Notes under the pieces: generated by a model
The model's database searches: none
What the model saw: the letters and a program-made list of their open reading frames with translations, nothing else
What the model was told of the DNA's origin: nothing
In this document: positions 1-10,524 of the stretch, piece after piece
Layout of the letters: each line of letters begins with the position of its first letter
Position numbering within the stretch: the first letter of the stretch is position 1
Source: Paraconiothyrium sp. Pb-2020
Taxonomy: Eukaryota > Ascomycota > Dothideomycetes > Pleosporales > Didymosphaeriaceae
Reading direction: 5' to 3'
Assembly (NCBI GenBank): GCA_022419385.1
Contig: JAJUBI010000006.1
Span: 3,906,001 to 3,970,000 of the forward strand
DNA: 64,000 nt
Program-made: the position numbers and the translations under genes

Positions 1-40
1 AGCGTGATTGAAAGAAAGTTCATCGCTGACGTTTGTACAG

Positions 41-891
41 CAGGAGCATTCTTTACAACGTATGAACGTACGAAGGCGTTGTTCAATCACATAAACCCTT
101 CAACCTCAACACATCCCAATGGTCTAATCCCAACACCCATTGTGCATGCTGGCGCATCTTCAATTGCTGAATTGGTCTCGTGCGCGATCCTTACTCCGGC
201 TGAGGTCATCAAGCAAAATGCGCAGATGGTCTCGGCAGGCTCATCCACAAACGCTACCGTTCAGACACTTGCAAAGTTCAGATCAAATCCGTTAGCGTTA
301 TGGAGAGGCTATACCGCGCTAGCAGGAAGGAACCTCCCTTTCACGGCTTTGCAGTTTCCCATGTTTGAGAAAATGAAAGAGGCTATCAAGAACTATCGCG
401 ACCGCGCGGGCATAAGGACTGGTACGATCCTTGAGAGCGGTATGATCACGGCTGTCAGTGCGGGAGCTGCAGGCTCACTTGCGGCTGTCGTTACGACGCC
501 TATCGATGTGGTCAAGACCAGAATTATGCTCTCTGCCGCCGATGACGCGGTTCAGGAAGTCTCGTCGCAGCAGAAGACCGCTAAAGCGAACACAGAGGGC
601 TTAGTGGATGCTTTCGGTAAGACTGTCGAGTCTTCGAAGGCTACAGCAAAGAGCGCTGTGAAGAATCTAAACCCACTGGTCAGCTCAGAGCAAAAGGGGA
701 AAAAGAGTGCGTGGAAAATTGGGCAAGAAATTGTACATGAGAAGGGTTTCAAAGGACTGTGGAGGGGTGGTGCATTAAGAGGAGTATGGACATTTATAGG
801 GAGCGGATTATATCTAGGTGTTTATGAGAGCGGAAGGATCTATCTAGCCAGTAGGAGAGGAGAGCACGTAAACGAGGCAGATTTGACATGA
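41..891 (+). CDS. mitochondrial carrier family protein, 3' part (5' end outside window)
   Basis: The frame is open from the window start, but bases 23-40 look like an intron end (GCTGAC branch site, then TTTGTACAG), so the last exon probably begins at 41. The ~283 visible residues hold the second and third carrier repeats: PAEVIK and PIDVVKTR match the Px[D/E]xx[K/R] signature, each followed by a basic/aromatic segment and a LWRG motif. GAFFTTYE and LPFTALQFP resemble the S-adenosylmethionine carrier group (SLC25A26/Pet8-like), but substrate assignment is inference. Such carriers are six-helix inner mitochondrial membrane antiporters. A Ser/Lys-rich insert of about 60 residues separates the third-repeat signature from the final helix pair, longer than usual. 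The stop is TGA at 889-891. Confidence 0.82.
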
Positions 892-1294
892 GATAGATTG
901 CAAGTGTGTGATATACTGCAGACAAGTTGGAATAGAAGGTATGTTGCGTGTCACAGATGAGACACATGGCCTATTGCGATGCAAATTTTGGTTTCATTGA
1001 CGTTGCTTACGAGTTTAGGACACAGCGTCGTAAATACTGGCGCAGACACGAATCGAACTGGACTTTGTCGGTCCGGCTGTGTTAGTCAAAGCTACCCTCA
1101 CTATTCCCACGTGGCCAACAACGTCTTCACTGGCTTTTGCGCCACAGTGCCGGTCACCTAGACAACACAACCATTAGCCACATACGCGTGCTTTGCACTG
1201 CGTTTGTCAAAAGACCGTTTCTCGATTATACAACATACAACCCACAACTGCACGCTTAGACCGCCTCAACCCTTACGACTCTGCCGTAACCACC
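892..1294. other. intergenic, carrier 3' end to unknown gene
   Basis: No coding sequence is supported. A 107-bp stretch (1038-1144) is bounded by complementary TGGCGCA/TGCGCCA ends and carries a B-box-like GTTCGATTC on the minus strand; it does not fold as a proper tRNA (see rejected items). The rest should be the 3' UTR of the carrier and the promoter and leader of the next gene. Confidence 0.5.
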
Positions 1295-2998
1295 ATGGGT
1301 TCGCTTACCCCCCGCCCGTACGGCGGGTCAAGCTCGATGCCGCTCTTGCCAAGCTACACGGAGGGCGAGGCAGAACAAGACCACGCGATGGAGATCTCAT
1401 GGGGACAAGTGCTGCAAGATATTCAACTTTCGCCAGGCTACCAGCTACTTTTCAAGGATACCGCTTCCAGGCCTTGGCAGCTTCGTCTCGATGCGAACAA
1501 TGAGAATAGGAGCTCTCGATCGATGGCTGAACGAGGTGAGAGCCCTACGAGCTCACCTCAATCAGACGACACCATCAAACCAGACGATGTACTGGAGCCT
1601 GGCGGTGTCGCTGTAGCGCCGACCCGACGGCACAGCCCACAATGTGAGCCGAGTCCCCCAGTTGATGGCAAGCAAGTTTCGGGTCATAATTCGGTACCGC
1701 AACTCAGCCCCTGGGCTCCCGTATTTCAACCCATGGTTCAAATGGGCAACGTGGCTGTCGCTGAGCGTGCAGACACGCCTCAAGAGGACGTCATCGCATA
1801 CCGTCCAAAACGTCTCACTCTCCAAGACGATGCGGATGAGCACGACTTCGCTTACAATCATCTTCAAATTCCAACACCTTCTGGTGTTGGAAAATCTGAT
1901 ATGAGTTCCCCAGTCAGCAACAAGCCGAATAGAGGCACAATTTCCCGTTTTGGTGTTGGAGAAGGTGCACGAGACGTCTTCCAGGACACGCCCAGCGTGC
2001 GAGGAAAGCTACACCATCGCCGGGTATCGAGCAAATTCTCCTTCGTCCCTGTCCTCCCATCTCCTCTAGGCCCAGGCCACTTCACAGATGACCTAGGCTC
2101 AGACTTTTCGGGCCTGGTTTCTCCCGCTCAGACGACAGCACCGTTGATACATCCTCCTACCACGCATGCGCATAGCGCCCAAGGGCCTCGAAAAGCACTG
2201 TCAACTCCATCAGCGATCCCCTTCTCCTGGGCAGAGAGCACACCGGTGAGCTACTCGCCGTTCGACACCAGCCCTGCCAGCGACCCATTCATCGAGCACC
2301 ACCCTAAAAATCCATCTTCATTAAGCTACACGCCCCTTCGACGCCGTGCTGCCCCTCAGACGCCCCAGTGTCACAACTCCTTCCAACACCCCCTTCTCCA
2401 TCCCGTGACTGGCGTCTCCTCTCACTCACCCGTTCTCATTCCACCCCCATCTCTTACCTCCGACCTGGCTGTTGCCCTCGCCGAACCCAGTCCCTTCCCC
2501 CGCGCCAGTATAGACGCCAAGCCGGCCTGGCGCAAGGAATGGATCAAGTCCCAAGCCCGTTACCTCGCCGACGCCATGCGCGCCGCCGTCCTCGCAAAAC
2601 GCCAGCACGAACACACTCAATCTCCAGCCGACTATGAAGCTTGGATCGTCGCGCAGGCACTCTACCAGGAAGCGTGGGACGTCGACCGTCTGACCGAAGA
2701 GCGGAGGAATTTGTCACTTCCGGACGGCATGTGGGCATTGAGGACTGGGCCGGGGAATTTGCCTTGTGATAGGCCTTGTGATGGGATTGGTGAGGAGGAA
2801 GGTGGTGTTTTGGGATTCAAGATGGCACTCATGGAGAGGATTTGCGCAGAAGCGGTGTCGAAGGAGGATGCGTGTGTGATAGAGGCGGAGTATTTGAATG
2901 ATGATGAGAAAAAGGCGGTGCGGAAGGCTGTGATGGGTGATGTTACGAGAGGCGTGGAGAAGAGACTGGGGCGTCAGATGTCTCAGGGCGAGGTTTAA
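1295..2998 (+). CDS. uncharacterised protein, 567 residues
   Basis: Single-exon reading frame. The ATG at 1295 was chosen because it lies in a strong CACCATGG context; the frame is open 34 codons further upstream without a good start. Residues ~1-420 are low-complexity, rich in Ser/Pro/Thr and probably disordered. The C-terminal ~150 residues look folded: KPAWRKEWIKSQARYLAD, a helical DYEAWIVAQALYQEAW segment, then an acidic/basic helical end (EAEYLNDDEKKAVRKAVMGD). I do not recognise the family and see no signal peptide, membrane segment or catalytic motif. Codon use and lack of stops support a real gene. Function unknown. Confidence 0.75.
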   Translation: MGSLTPRPYGGSSSMPLLPSYTEGEAEQDHAMEISWGQVLQDIQLSPGYQLLFKDTASRPWQLRLDANNENRSSRSMAERGESPTSSPQSDDTIKPDDVLEPGGVAVAPTRRHSPQCEPSPPVDGKQVSGHNSVPQLSPWAPVFQPMVQMGNVAVAERADTPQEDVIAYRPKRLTLQDDADEHDFAYNHLQIPTPSGVGKSDMSSPVSNKPNRGTISRFGVGEGARDVFQDTPSVRGKLHHRRVSSKFSFVPVLPSPLGPGHFTDDLGSDFSGLVSPAQTTAPLIHPPTTHAHSAQGPRKALSTPSAIPFSWAESTPVSYSPFDTSPASDPFIEHHPKNPSSLSYTPLRRRAAPQTPQCHNSFQHPLLHPVTGVSSHSPVLIPPPSLTSDLAVALAEPSPFPRASIDAKPAWRKEWIKSQARYLADAMRAAVLAKRQHEHTQSPADYEAWIVAQALYQEAWDVDRLTEERRNLSLPDGMWALRTGPGNLPCDRPCDGIGEEEGGVLGFKMALMERICAEAVSKEDACVIEAEYLNDDEKKAVRKAVMGDVTRGVEKRLGRQMSQGEV

Positions 2999-3682
2999 GA
3001 AGAAGGAGGCATGGATGGTGAGCGAAATGTGGAGAACCAACATGGAAATTGCGGCATCTGAATATCTGTTAGGTTCTCATGGCGTTTGATTCGCATTTGC
3101 ATGAGGACCTCCCTGGATCATTCCGTCTTCACTCGGAAGCTAACGCGGATTTTGCCTTGGTAGTGGGTATGGGTCCATAAGATTGGTTAATTGGTTAGAA
3201 ACGAACTCTAGCCCAAACCGTATGGATCTGAACATTGCAGATGGGGCACCGTGGGGTCTTGGAACAGTAATTGACAAGAAGTCCCGATTCACTTGGATTA
3301 GGTTCTGTATCTCAACCAGGCACATTGGTTGAATGACCTGCCCCCCTGCAGCCCTTCACTATATGCCAGGAAGTTAACACAAGCCTTGAAAGGTGACAAG
3401 AGAATGGATGTAGGTCTCGACATCGTGATCCTGATTCGCGAAAGAATCCAATGTTCCCCAGGCAGCAACGACTGGATCCGAAAACCGTTAGCTTGAATTA
3501 AGAATATAACTTTGCTTCATATGATCGATTTCGCAAATAGACGATGCAAATGTAGTCGATGATGAGCGGAACATCTTTTTTCCGTAGAGCTTGGCATCTG
3601 GCGGGGTGTGACTCCCCCACCAAATTTATTTGCCGAAAGAGTCAATTGACACACGACCGCGACAATCACCAGTACAATCACC
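2999..3682. other. intergenic: promoter and leader of lysyl-tRNA synthetase
   Basis: Region between two plus-strand genes. No coding frame is supported on either strand. It must hold the 3' UTR of the upstream gene and the KRS1 promoter; a short AT-rich stretch lies near 3490-3590. Confidence 0.5.
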
Positions 3683-5854
3683 ATGGCTGATCAACAGCCT
3701 GCTGAGCAGCCCGCTGCTGCGGCTCCGGCCTCAGAGAACCTACACGACGACCCTGTCACCGGCGAGAGGATCTCCAAGTCTGAGCGTAAGTAGATGACAT
3801 CAATAACAGTTAGTTCTCAATTAACATGTTGTAGTCAAGCGCCGCCAGAAGCAGGTCCGTTGCTGCAACCCTCTTTCTCGAGACGATTACTAAAGCGATT
3901 TTACAGCGCGAAGCAGAGGAGAAGAAGAAGGCCAAGGCCGCGAAGCAAGCTGCATTGCCCGTTCAACCGAAGAAGGAGAAGCCAGCTGCTGCCGGAGCAG
4001 GAGAGGATGAACTGAACCCCAACCAATACTTCGAGATCCGCAGCCGAGCCGTAAACCAATTGCGCCAAACGAGGCAGCCAAACCCATACCCCCACAAGTT
4101 CCATGTCAACTACAGGCTCGGAAAGTATGTGGAGGACTTCAAGCACTTGACCAGGGGTCAAGTTGAAGAGGATAAGGAAATTCGTGTGGGTGTCCGGATC
4201 ATGTCAATGAGGGTTTCTTCCAATGCTTTGCGGTTCTACGTGTGCAAGGCTGAAGGTATCACGGTGCAGATTATGTGCCAAAAGGATAATGCTAGCGAAT
4301 CTGCACCATGGGATCAGCAGCCTCACGATCTGTTGCGTCGTGGAGACTGGGTCGGTGTGGTTGGCTTCCCTGGTCGAACTGCACCCAAGAAGGGAGGAGA
4401 TGGAGAGCTCAGTATCTTCGCGCGAGAAATCCTTCTTCTGTCGCCCTGCTTGCGCCAGCTGCCGACCGAGTACTACGGATTCAAGGATCAAGAGCAGCGG
4501 TACCGACAACGATTCCTGGACCTTGCCATGAACGACTCCACCCGGGAGACCTTCATTACGAGGACAAAGATCGTTAAATATGTCCGAAAGTACTTCGACG
4601 AGAGAGACTTCCTGGAGGTGCAGACTCCTATGATGAACAAGATTGCCGGTGGCGCTACCGCCAGGCCTTTCAAGACCTTCCACAACGAACTAGGCATGGA
4701 GCTTTACATGCGAATTGCGCCCGAGCTGTACCTCAAGGAACTCGTGGTAGGAGGTGAGACCGCTAATGATTATGTTTTGGTACTTTACTGATCATATCCT
4801 TGTAGGTTTGGAAAGGGTTTACGAAATCGGACGTCAATTCCGAAATGAAGGCATTGACCTGACGCACAACCCCGAGTTCACTACTTGCGAGTTCTACCAG
4901 GCGTTTGCGGATATGTACGATATCATGGATATGACGGAAGAGCTAGTCAGTGAGCTCGTCTATTCGGTTAAGGGATCGTACAAGACGCAGTACCACACTC
5001 AGAGCGGTGAGGTATACGAGGTCAACTGGGAGAGGCCATGGCGCCGTGTCGAGATGATACCCGAGTTAGAGAAGGCGACGGGGGAGAAGTTCCCTCCCGC
5101 AGACACACTGCGTAAGTGTTTCGGATCGGTCACACCTGGTAAGGACCCAGCTGACAAAAGTAGACACCGACGAGGCGAATCAGTTCCTACGGAACGTCTT
5201 GAAGAAGATGAACGTTGAGTGCTCGCCACCTCTGACGGCCAGCCGCATGATCGACAAGCTGGTCGGCGAATATATCGAAGAAACTGCTATCAGCCCCACC
5301 TTCATCATGGGCCATCCTGAAATCATGTCTCCCCTGGCCAAGTACCACCGATCGATTCCTGGTCTCTGTGAGCGCTTCGAGGCTTTCGTGTGCAAGAAGG
5401 AGATCTGTAACGCCTACACTGAGTTGAACGATCCCTTCGACCAACGCATGAGGTTCGAGGAGCAAGCCAGCCAGAAGGCACAGGGAGATGACGAGGCGCA
5501 ACTTATTGATGAGACGTTCTGTCAGGCTCTGGAGTACGGATTACCGCCGACTGGAGGTTGGGGAATGGGTATCGATCGACTGGTCATGTTCCTCACTGAT
5601 CACTACTCGATCAAGGAGGTGCTTACGTTCCCGTTCATGAAGGGTAAGCAATACAATTGCAATGCACATAGAGCGCTGCTAATTGTTTTATCAGATGTGG
5701 TTGAAGAGAAGAAGCCAGGAGCAACAGGGGAGAGGACAGCAGCCGAGGTCGCCGGCATTGAGCCGAAGCCCGAGGAGGGAATTCGTACGTATTTCGATCT
5801 TATTCGATCTGCGCTATATTCCACTGTAGCTAATTTGTGGTAGCTCACAAATAA
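3683..5854 (+). CDS. KRS1: lysyl-tRNA synthetase, cytosolic, class II
   Basis: Seven exons: 3683-3785, 3835-3854, 3907-4753, 4806-5111, 5164-5643, 5695-5784, 5844-5854, giving 618 residues. All junctions keep frame with GT-AG introns of ~50 nt. The enzyme charges tRNA-Lys. A Lys/Ala-rich helical N-terminal extension (REAEEKKKAKAAKQAA), typical of eukaryotic cytosolic LysRS, precedes the OB-fold anticodon-binding domain (NPYPHKFHV to IFAREILLLSPCL). The class II core follows: motif 1 around FLEVQTPMM, motif 2 FRNEGIDLTHNPEFT, motif 3 GWGMGIDRLVMFLTD. No mitochondrial presequence is evident. Two introns lie within the first 75 codons, one on each side of a 20-nt micro-exon. The final exon encodes only the last residues (IPHK); that splice is the least certain. 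Confidence 0.95.
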
Positions 5855-6197
5855 GGTTGGCCGAGAAAAGAGCGCGGCGTTCGAGTATTGCACGAACAGT
5901 CTGAAAAAGGTTGGATCTAGGAGTAGGAGGTACGAGAATACGTGTGAGGAGTTGAAATATCGTCTTGTGTAAGGCGATTATTCTGCAGGCATCATGACAG
6001 GATGTGATCTTGACTGCTACGAAAGAGCTGTCTTTATGCATATTAAATGACCCACGGAATAAGAGAGAATTGCTTCGTATGTTCCAGAAGGTCTCACACT
6101 GATATTTTTCATGCCAGATCCAAATGGCATCATGTAGAGCTCACGTATAACTTGTTGAACGCGCATCCTCGCCAACACTTCGACGATAACCCTCTAC
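5855..6197. other. convergent intergenic region, KRS1 / SDR
   Basis: About 340 bp between the convergent 3' ends of KRS1 (+) and the SDR gene (-). It should contain both 3' UTRs and polyadenylation signals. No gene is supported. Confidence 0.5.
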
Positions 6198-7191
6198 CTA
6201 CGCCAACTTCCCAGGCACAAACGGTAGACCCGCCGACAACCCCCCGTCAACAGCCCATGCCTGCCCATTCACATAACTCGCCTCATCACTCCCAAGGAAC
6301 AGCACCGCCCTCGCAATCTCATCCGCTATGCCACCCCTCCTCAACGGATTCAACTGCCCAATCTTCCCCTCACTCCCCCTCGCCCTCGCCGCATCATACG
6401 TGACCTTCGTCATACCCGTCTCAATCAACCCGGGGCAGACCGCATTGCACCTGATTCCCGTCCCCGAAAGCTGATACGCACACGTCTGCATCAAGCTAAT
6501 CACCGCCGCCTTACTAGCCGCGTAATCCGTCGGCCCAGCATTAGACCTCAGCCCCGCGACGCTCGCGGTAGCAATGATACTCCCCTGCGGATACGGTTTC
6601 GCCTCGCTCGTCTTGAGCATCGCTCTGCTGGCGTACTTCGCAGCGAGAAAGACCGAGAGGGTGTTCGTCCTTAGCATCTTCATGAAGCCATCTGTGTCCT
6701 CCTCCCAGAAGACTTTCCGGCTGCTTATCCCCGCGTTTGCGAAGAAGATGTCTAGGCGGCCGTAGGCCTGCAGGGCTTCGGAGACGATAGCTGCGACGGA
6801 GGGTTCGTCTGCGGCGTCGAATTGGCGGGTGTGGATTTCTACGGCGGGGTAGAGGCTGGAGAGCTCGCGCTTGTGTGTTTCGAGGTGGTCGTTTGCGAAG
6901 TCGCAGATGTAGATTGCTTTTGCGCCGTTGCGGGCGAATTGGTGGGCGGAGGCGCGGCCGATGCCGATGGGGGAGTTGGCGCCCGTTATGATTATTACTT
7001 TGTCTTTTACGCGCCTATGTTGCGGAATTAGTTAGTTGCTGTGTGGGTGGGGGTCGGAAGAAGTACTTGTCACCCAGGTCTCCTGCTATCTCGCGTACTC
7101 TGGGTATGTTCTCGAAGGTGCCTGGATCTTTGGGCCGCTCGGAGAGCTCTCTGCTCAGGCCCTGTTGCTTGATCTTGGGATCGGCTGGCAT
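6198..7191 (-). CDS. short-chain dehydrogenase/reductase (SDR)
   Basis: Two exons, 7191-7067 and 7014-6198 (complement), 313 residues. The intron starts at GTACTT and ends AACATAG; joining gives GDLGDKRVKDKVIIITGAN in frame, whereas a GT a few bases upstream would create a stop. Classical SDR features are visible: a Rossmann TGxxxGIG-type glycine motif (ITGANSPIGIGR, one residue longer than usual), NAG after strand 4, catalytic YxxxK (DYAASKAA) with an upstream Ser in ATASVAG, and PG after strand 6 (CPGLIETGM). The end AWAVDGGLSAG is typical of the family. It is expected to be an NAD(P)H-dependent oxidoreductase in the cytosol; the substrate cannot be read from the sequence. A ~40-residue N-terminal extension precedes the fold. 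Confidence 0.9.
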
Positions 7192-7830
7192 TGTGTTGAT
7201 TTTGTCCTTGATATGCTGTACGGAGGGCTGATACTGGTGGCGCGATGGCACAAGGAGACTCAGTGAGGGTGTAGAGTGTATGTGTGGTGCTCGAGAGGGG
7301 TGCGGAGTTGGAGCTGCGGAGATTCCTAGCTTGGAGTGGAATCTGGGGAAGATGCCGAGGTCCGTTTGGCGGGCGCCGAGCTGGGTATTATTGGTCTGAC
7401 TTGAACTTTTGCGCACTTTTAGGTTATTAAGGAGGACCTAGGAATTGTTGTCTGTAGGTTTCTCTATTTGACTGTATTTTGTGTAGTCACTACTTCGAAG
7501 GGACCACTGGGTCTGCTCGAAACGCTAGGCAGAAAGTCTTGCTCTCCGCAAAGGCCAACCGACGTACTTTGACGATCGATGTTATTCTGCAGACGCCCGA
7601 CTCGGCGACCTCTTCTCTGAACTTGCTTCTTCCGGACTCTTCTCATGCCGTCTTACGGTCAATCCCCCACCGTCTTCATGAGCCTATCTTTATAGCTGTC
7701 CAGAACCAGGCGCCCGTTGGGAGGGCTACGAAGGCAAAGCGCCATTACCCGCGACATATCTGGCTCGGCGAAGGGTTATACCCTGGGAGTCTTTCATCCG
7801 TGATTCCACGCTCGTCCCGCCATAACTTTT
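7192..7830. other. intergenic: SDR promoter and SEN54 3' region
   Basis: Between two minus-strand genes. The part near 7192-7420 is the SDR leader (open frame but no in-frame ATG better than 7191). A plus-strand frame of 150 codons (7479-7931) overlaps the SEN54 3' end and shows no recognisable protein; I treat it as chance. Confidence 0.45.
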
Positions 7831-9173
7831 TCACCTGCCCCGGCCTCGTCCCCTACCTCTACCACCTCTACCACCCCTTCCTCCCTTCCCACCCCTCGGC
7901 GCTGTCCGTTCGTAAACCTTCTCTCGACTGAAGTTAACATCCGCCACGCGGATGTAGCTGGGGATGCCATTATCCACCACCGCAAGCAGCACATTCCTCT
8001 CCCCATGCTTGAGCTTATTCATAATCGTCGCATTCTCTTTCGGCGCATCGTCCGGCACGGTAGCAAGCATATCATTCAACTCAGCAGCAGTGGGAATGTT
8101 GGTTTCGCGCGCATTGATGACGCAGATGCGGAAGTCGGGCGGTGGGCGCGCGGACTTGCGGAAGCGTTGGGAGCCGGATGTTTTCCAAACATCGAAGTGG
8201 ATGCGGAAGGGGTTGTTAGGGTTTGGAGGGAGTGTGAAAGTTGGTGGTTGCGAGCGGTCGTATGACGGGATGAGGGCGAGCGCGCGGTAGATGTCGGCGT
8301 AAGAGCGGTAGAGGCCTGGACGGAATAATGGCGCATATGCCGGATTCTCTTGAGAAATGATGTGCGAAGGCTGAGAAATGCGGCGCCAAACCTCGCTCCA
8401 GAAACTTGTCCAACACCCTGTTTTCTTCGCATTTTGGTTTGGCGATTTGGGCGTGAGGGACTGAACAGGCGCGCGTTCATCGTCCCAACTGCCATGCCGA
8501 AAGACGACGTAGCCTGAACGCTTGAGACCAGAATACACGGTGTACATTTCCATGGTCAGCTTCCCGCCTACCCCAGCCTCGTAGCCCAGAAACGCGGCAT
8601 ACGCAGCCTGCAAACTCATCGGCGCACCCTCTAGCATCTTTCCGCCGTTCTCTTCATCCTTCGCCGGCCATCGACAGTCCACGCTTCCTCGCTCAATTAA
8701 GAACAGCGCTTCCTCAGGTAACAACCACTCTTTCCCACCCTTACTCCTCCCCATTGTTAGGAACATGCTCGTCTTAGGCTTGTTCACGTAAGCCATATTA
8801 GTCTCTGGATCGTACATCGCGGGGATGTGATTTTTTTGCGTATGCGTGCGCTGCCAGGAAAGCACGTTGTGCATCGCTAGGCGTGAGGCATCGAGCTTGG
8901 ACAGCTGGAGGTTCGTCTCGTGTGATTCGAAGTCTTTCTCGCCGCGCTTGGGGAGATGGAGTGCATGGTCGCTATTGCTGATCAAGCGTTAGTATTCATT
9001 CCTGCAATTGAGAGCCACACACGCTCTGCGATTGTGGTGAGGGAAAGGGTTGCATACGCAATCTTCGCAAATGCAGCGCCATAGTCGAGCGTTTCTTCCT
9101 CGGGGTCTTCGTCGGCGGCAGGATCTGGGTTAGGATTGCGCAGATGTGAGAGGTCTTCGTCTTCGTCAGCCAT
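7831..9173 (-). CDS. SEN54: tRNA-splicing endonuclease subunit Sen54, with RGG tail
   Basis: Two exons, 9173-9058 and 8977-7831 (complement), 420 residues; the intron (GTATGC...GATCAG) is phase 2 and the join reads FAKIANSDHALHLPKRGEKD. Sen54 is a structural subunit of the heterotetrameric endonuclease that removes introns from pre-tRNAs. The N-terminal Sen54 domain is clear: LPKRGEKDFE, SRLAMHNVLSWQR, FLTMGRSKGGKEWLLPEEAL, FLIERGSVDCRW and SLQAAYAAFLG. A C-terminal block (FDVWKTSGSQRFRKSARPPPDFRICVINA) corresponds to the nuclease-fold remnant that lacks a catalytic triad. Unusually, the last ~22 residues are an RGG/GRG repeat (from APRGGKGG to the stop), not something I know from the family. 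Confidence 0.93.
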
Positions 9174-10524
9174 TGTGGATGCCTGTGCGTAAAGCTGCGT
9201 TGTGGTGGGGAAGTTTGGCGGGATGAATTGAGCGTCAAGAAAGTTTGGAGCTATGACTCGGCTCGGTTAAACTTGCCTCATCGACCTCACATCATTAGCG
9301 GAGGGATGATACACAAGCCCGTAATGGTTATTGCATGACTGCGCTGATGTATACAATATTTGCCTTTTGAAATATGCTATTCTAATTTTTGAAAATAACC
9401 TTCCGCTTCCTGAATTCCAAGAACGGACTCTGTCCTGATACTGTAATAGCACCAACGTCTACAGAGGGAAAGTCGCATTTAGCTCATCAGATCAAATTCT
9501 ACAGCGAAGTTCCATACAATACATATGTACTTGCTGATCTAGATACCCGACCATGGTCGGTTAGATGTGTATCCACTAATTCGTGGATCCAGCAAAAGCG
9601 CGTCAAGCTTAACTGCGACTCTATTGGCTCATTACTGCACTGCTACAACTCACCCAACTCAACCAACCACGGTATCATGACGTCGCTTGGACGATAGATA
9701 GATTCCTTGGGGTATGGGGACCAGGGAACGGAAGTGGAAGATCCAAACTCCGGGGGCTTGGCGCGCTTCTGTCGTTCAATTACCAGTTCCCTCGCTCCGA
9801 GTAAACTTCTCTCCTTCAGGCAGAAAGACTGCGTTAGCCAGCTACAGCTATGTCTCTGTCTTCGTGAAGATGACATCTTTTTACGCGAAAAAAAGTGGAA
9901 GCAGCTCCTGACTACTTTCGTGCGATGATGACTCCGCGTCTGATGCACACTGTAGCTCCTGCTTCCCACATGCACGCAGAGCGTATGGGCAGTGATGAGT
10001 TGCACGAGCAAAATCTGAGCCCATAACCTCACTGGCCTAGGTATGACGCTCTGCCTTTGTTAGGAATTGAATACAGAACGGTCCTCGTCTTTTCATCTCT
10101 AAGCACTTGAGGGAAGGAGCGTATCCAGAACACCGAGTCTATCCGGCTACTTCTTCCGGCTACTGCTTGATGAAGAAGTCGCCACCGTGTGCCCTGCATG
10201 TTGTCATCTCCCAGGGAAGGAGCATGCCCGGAACACCGAATCTATCTGTCCACTTTGTTCGGATGGCAGTACCATCATACCAGTAGTCAACTCGAGAGCG
10301 TTGTAAGCTGCTTCCTACAAGTGCTGGGAGGAGATTCACTCATATGCTTCTATATGTAAGACGATTGCACCACAAAAAACTGGTCATCGTTATGAAATTC
10401 ATGCCGACATTCTACTTTACTTTTAGTCATATGATACCGTGTCGTGTTTGCGTCGTGATAATGCTAGTCCAACTCATGTCCAAATCGTACCGCCATACCG
10501 TTCCCGCACCTTCACTCAGGATGA
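9174..10524. other. 1.35-kb intergenic region with degenerate repeats
   Basis: No gene is supported in any frame. It holds the SEN54 promoter (left, minus) and the 3' region of the She4 gene (right). A perfect 14-bp palindrome CCGACCATGGTCGG lies at 9547-9560, and a diverged direct repeat at 10103-10260 (separate entry). The stretch could be decayed mobile-element sequence, but I see no element domain. Confidence 0.45.
10103..10260. repeat. diverged direct repeat, ~40-50 bp, two copies 103 bp apart
   Basis: Copy 1 starts at 10111 and copy 2 at 10214, both with GGGAAGGAGC; the shared stretch continues for ~40 bp (both contain GAACACCGA[G/A]TCTATC). A related TCATCTC lies just upstream of each. 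Of the mismatches I count by eye most are transitions, which is what repeat-induced point mutation would leave, but the sample is small. Confidence 0.55.

Noticed and set aside
1038..1144. tRNA-like element (minus strand) with TGGCGCA/TGCGCCA ends, CTTTG...CAAAG stem and GTTCGATTC B-box
   Set aside because: The T-stem does not pair, there is no convincing A-box, and no anticodon loop has U33 in place; at best a decayed tRNA pseudogene.
7479..7931. 150-codon plus-strand frame overlapping the SEN54 3' end
   Set aside because: Antisense to the RGG-coding tract and without recognisable domain.
9547..9560. Perfect 14-bp palindrome CCGACCATGGTCGG
   Set aside because: Single occurrence, no flanking gene start nearby, no known factor assigned.
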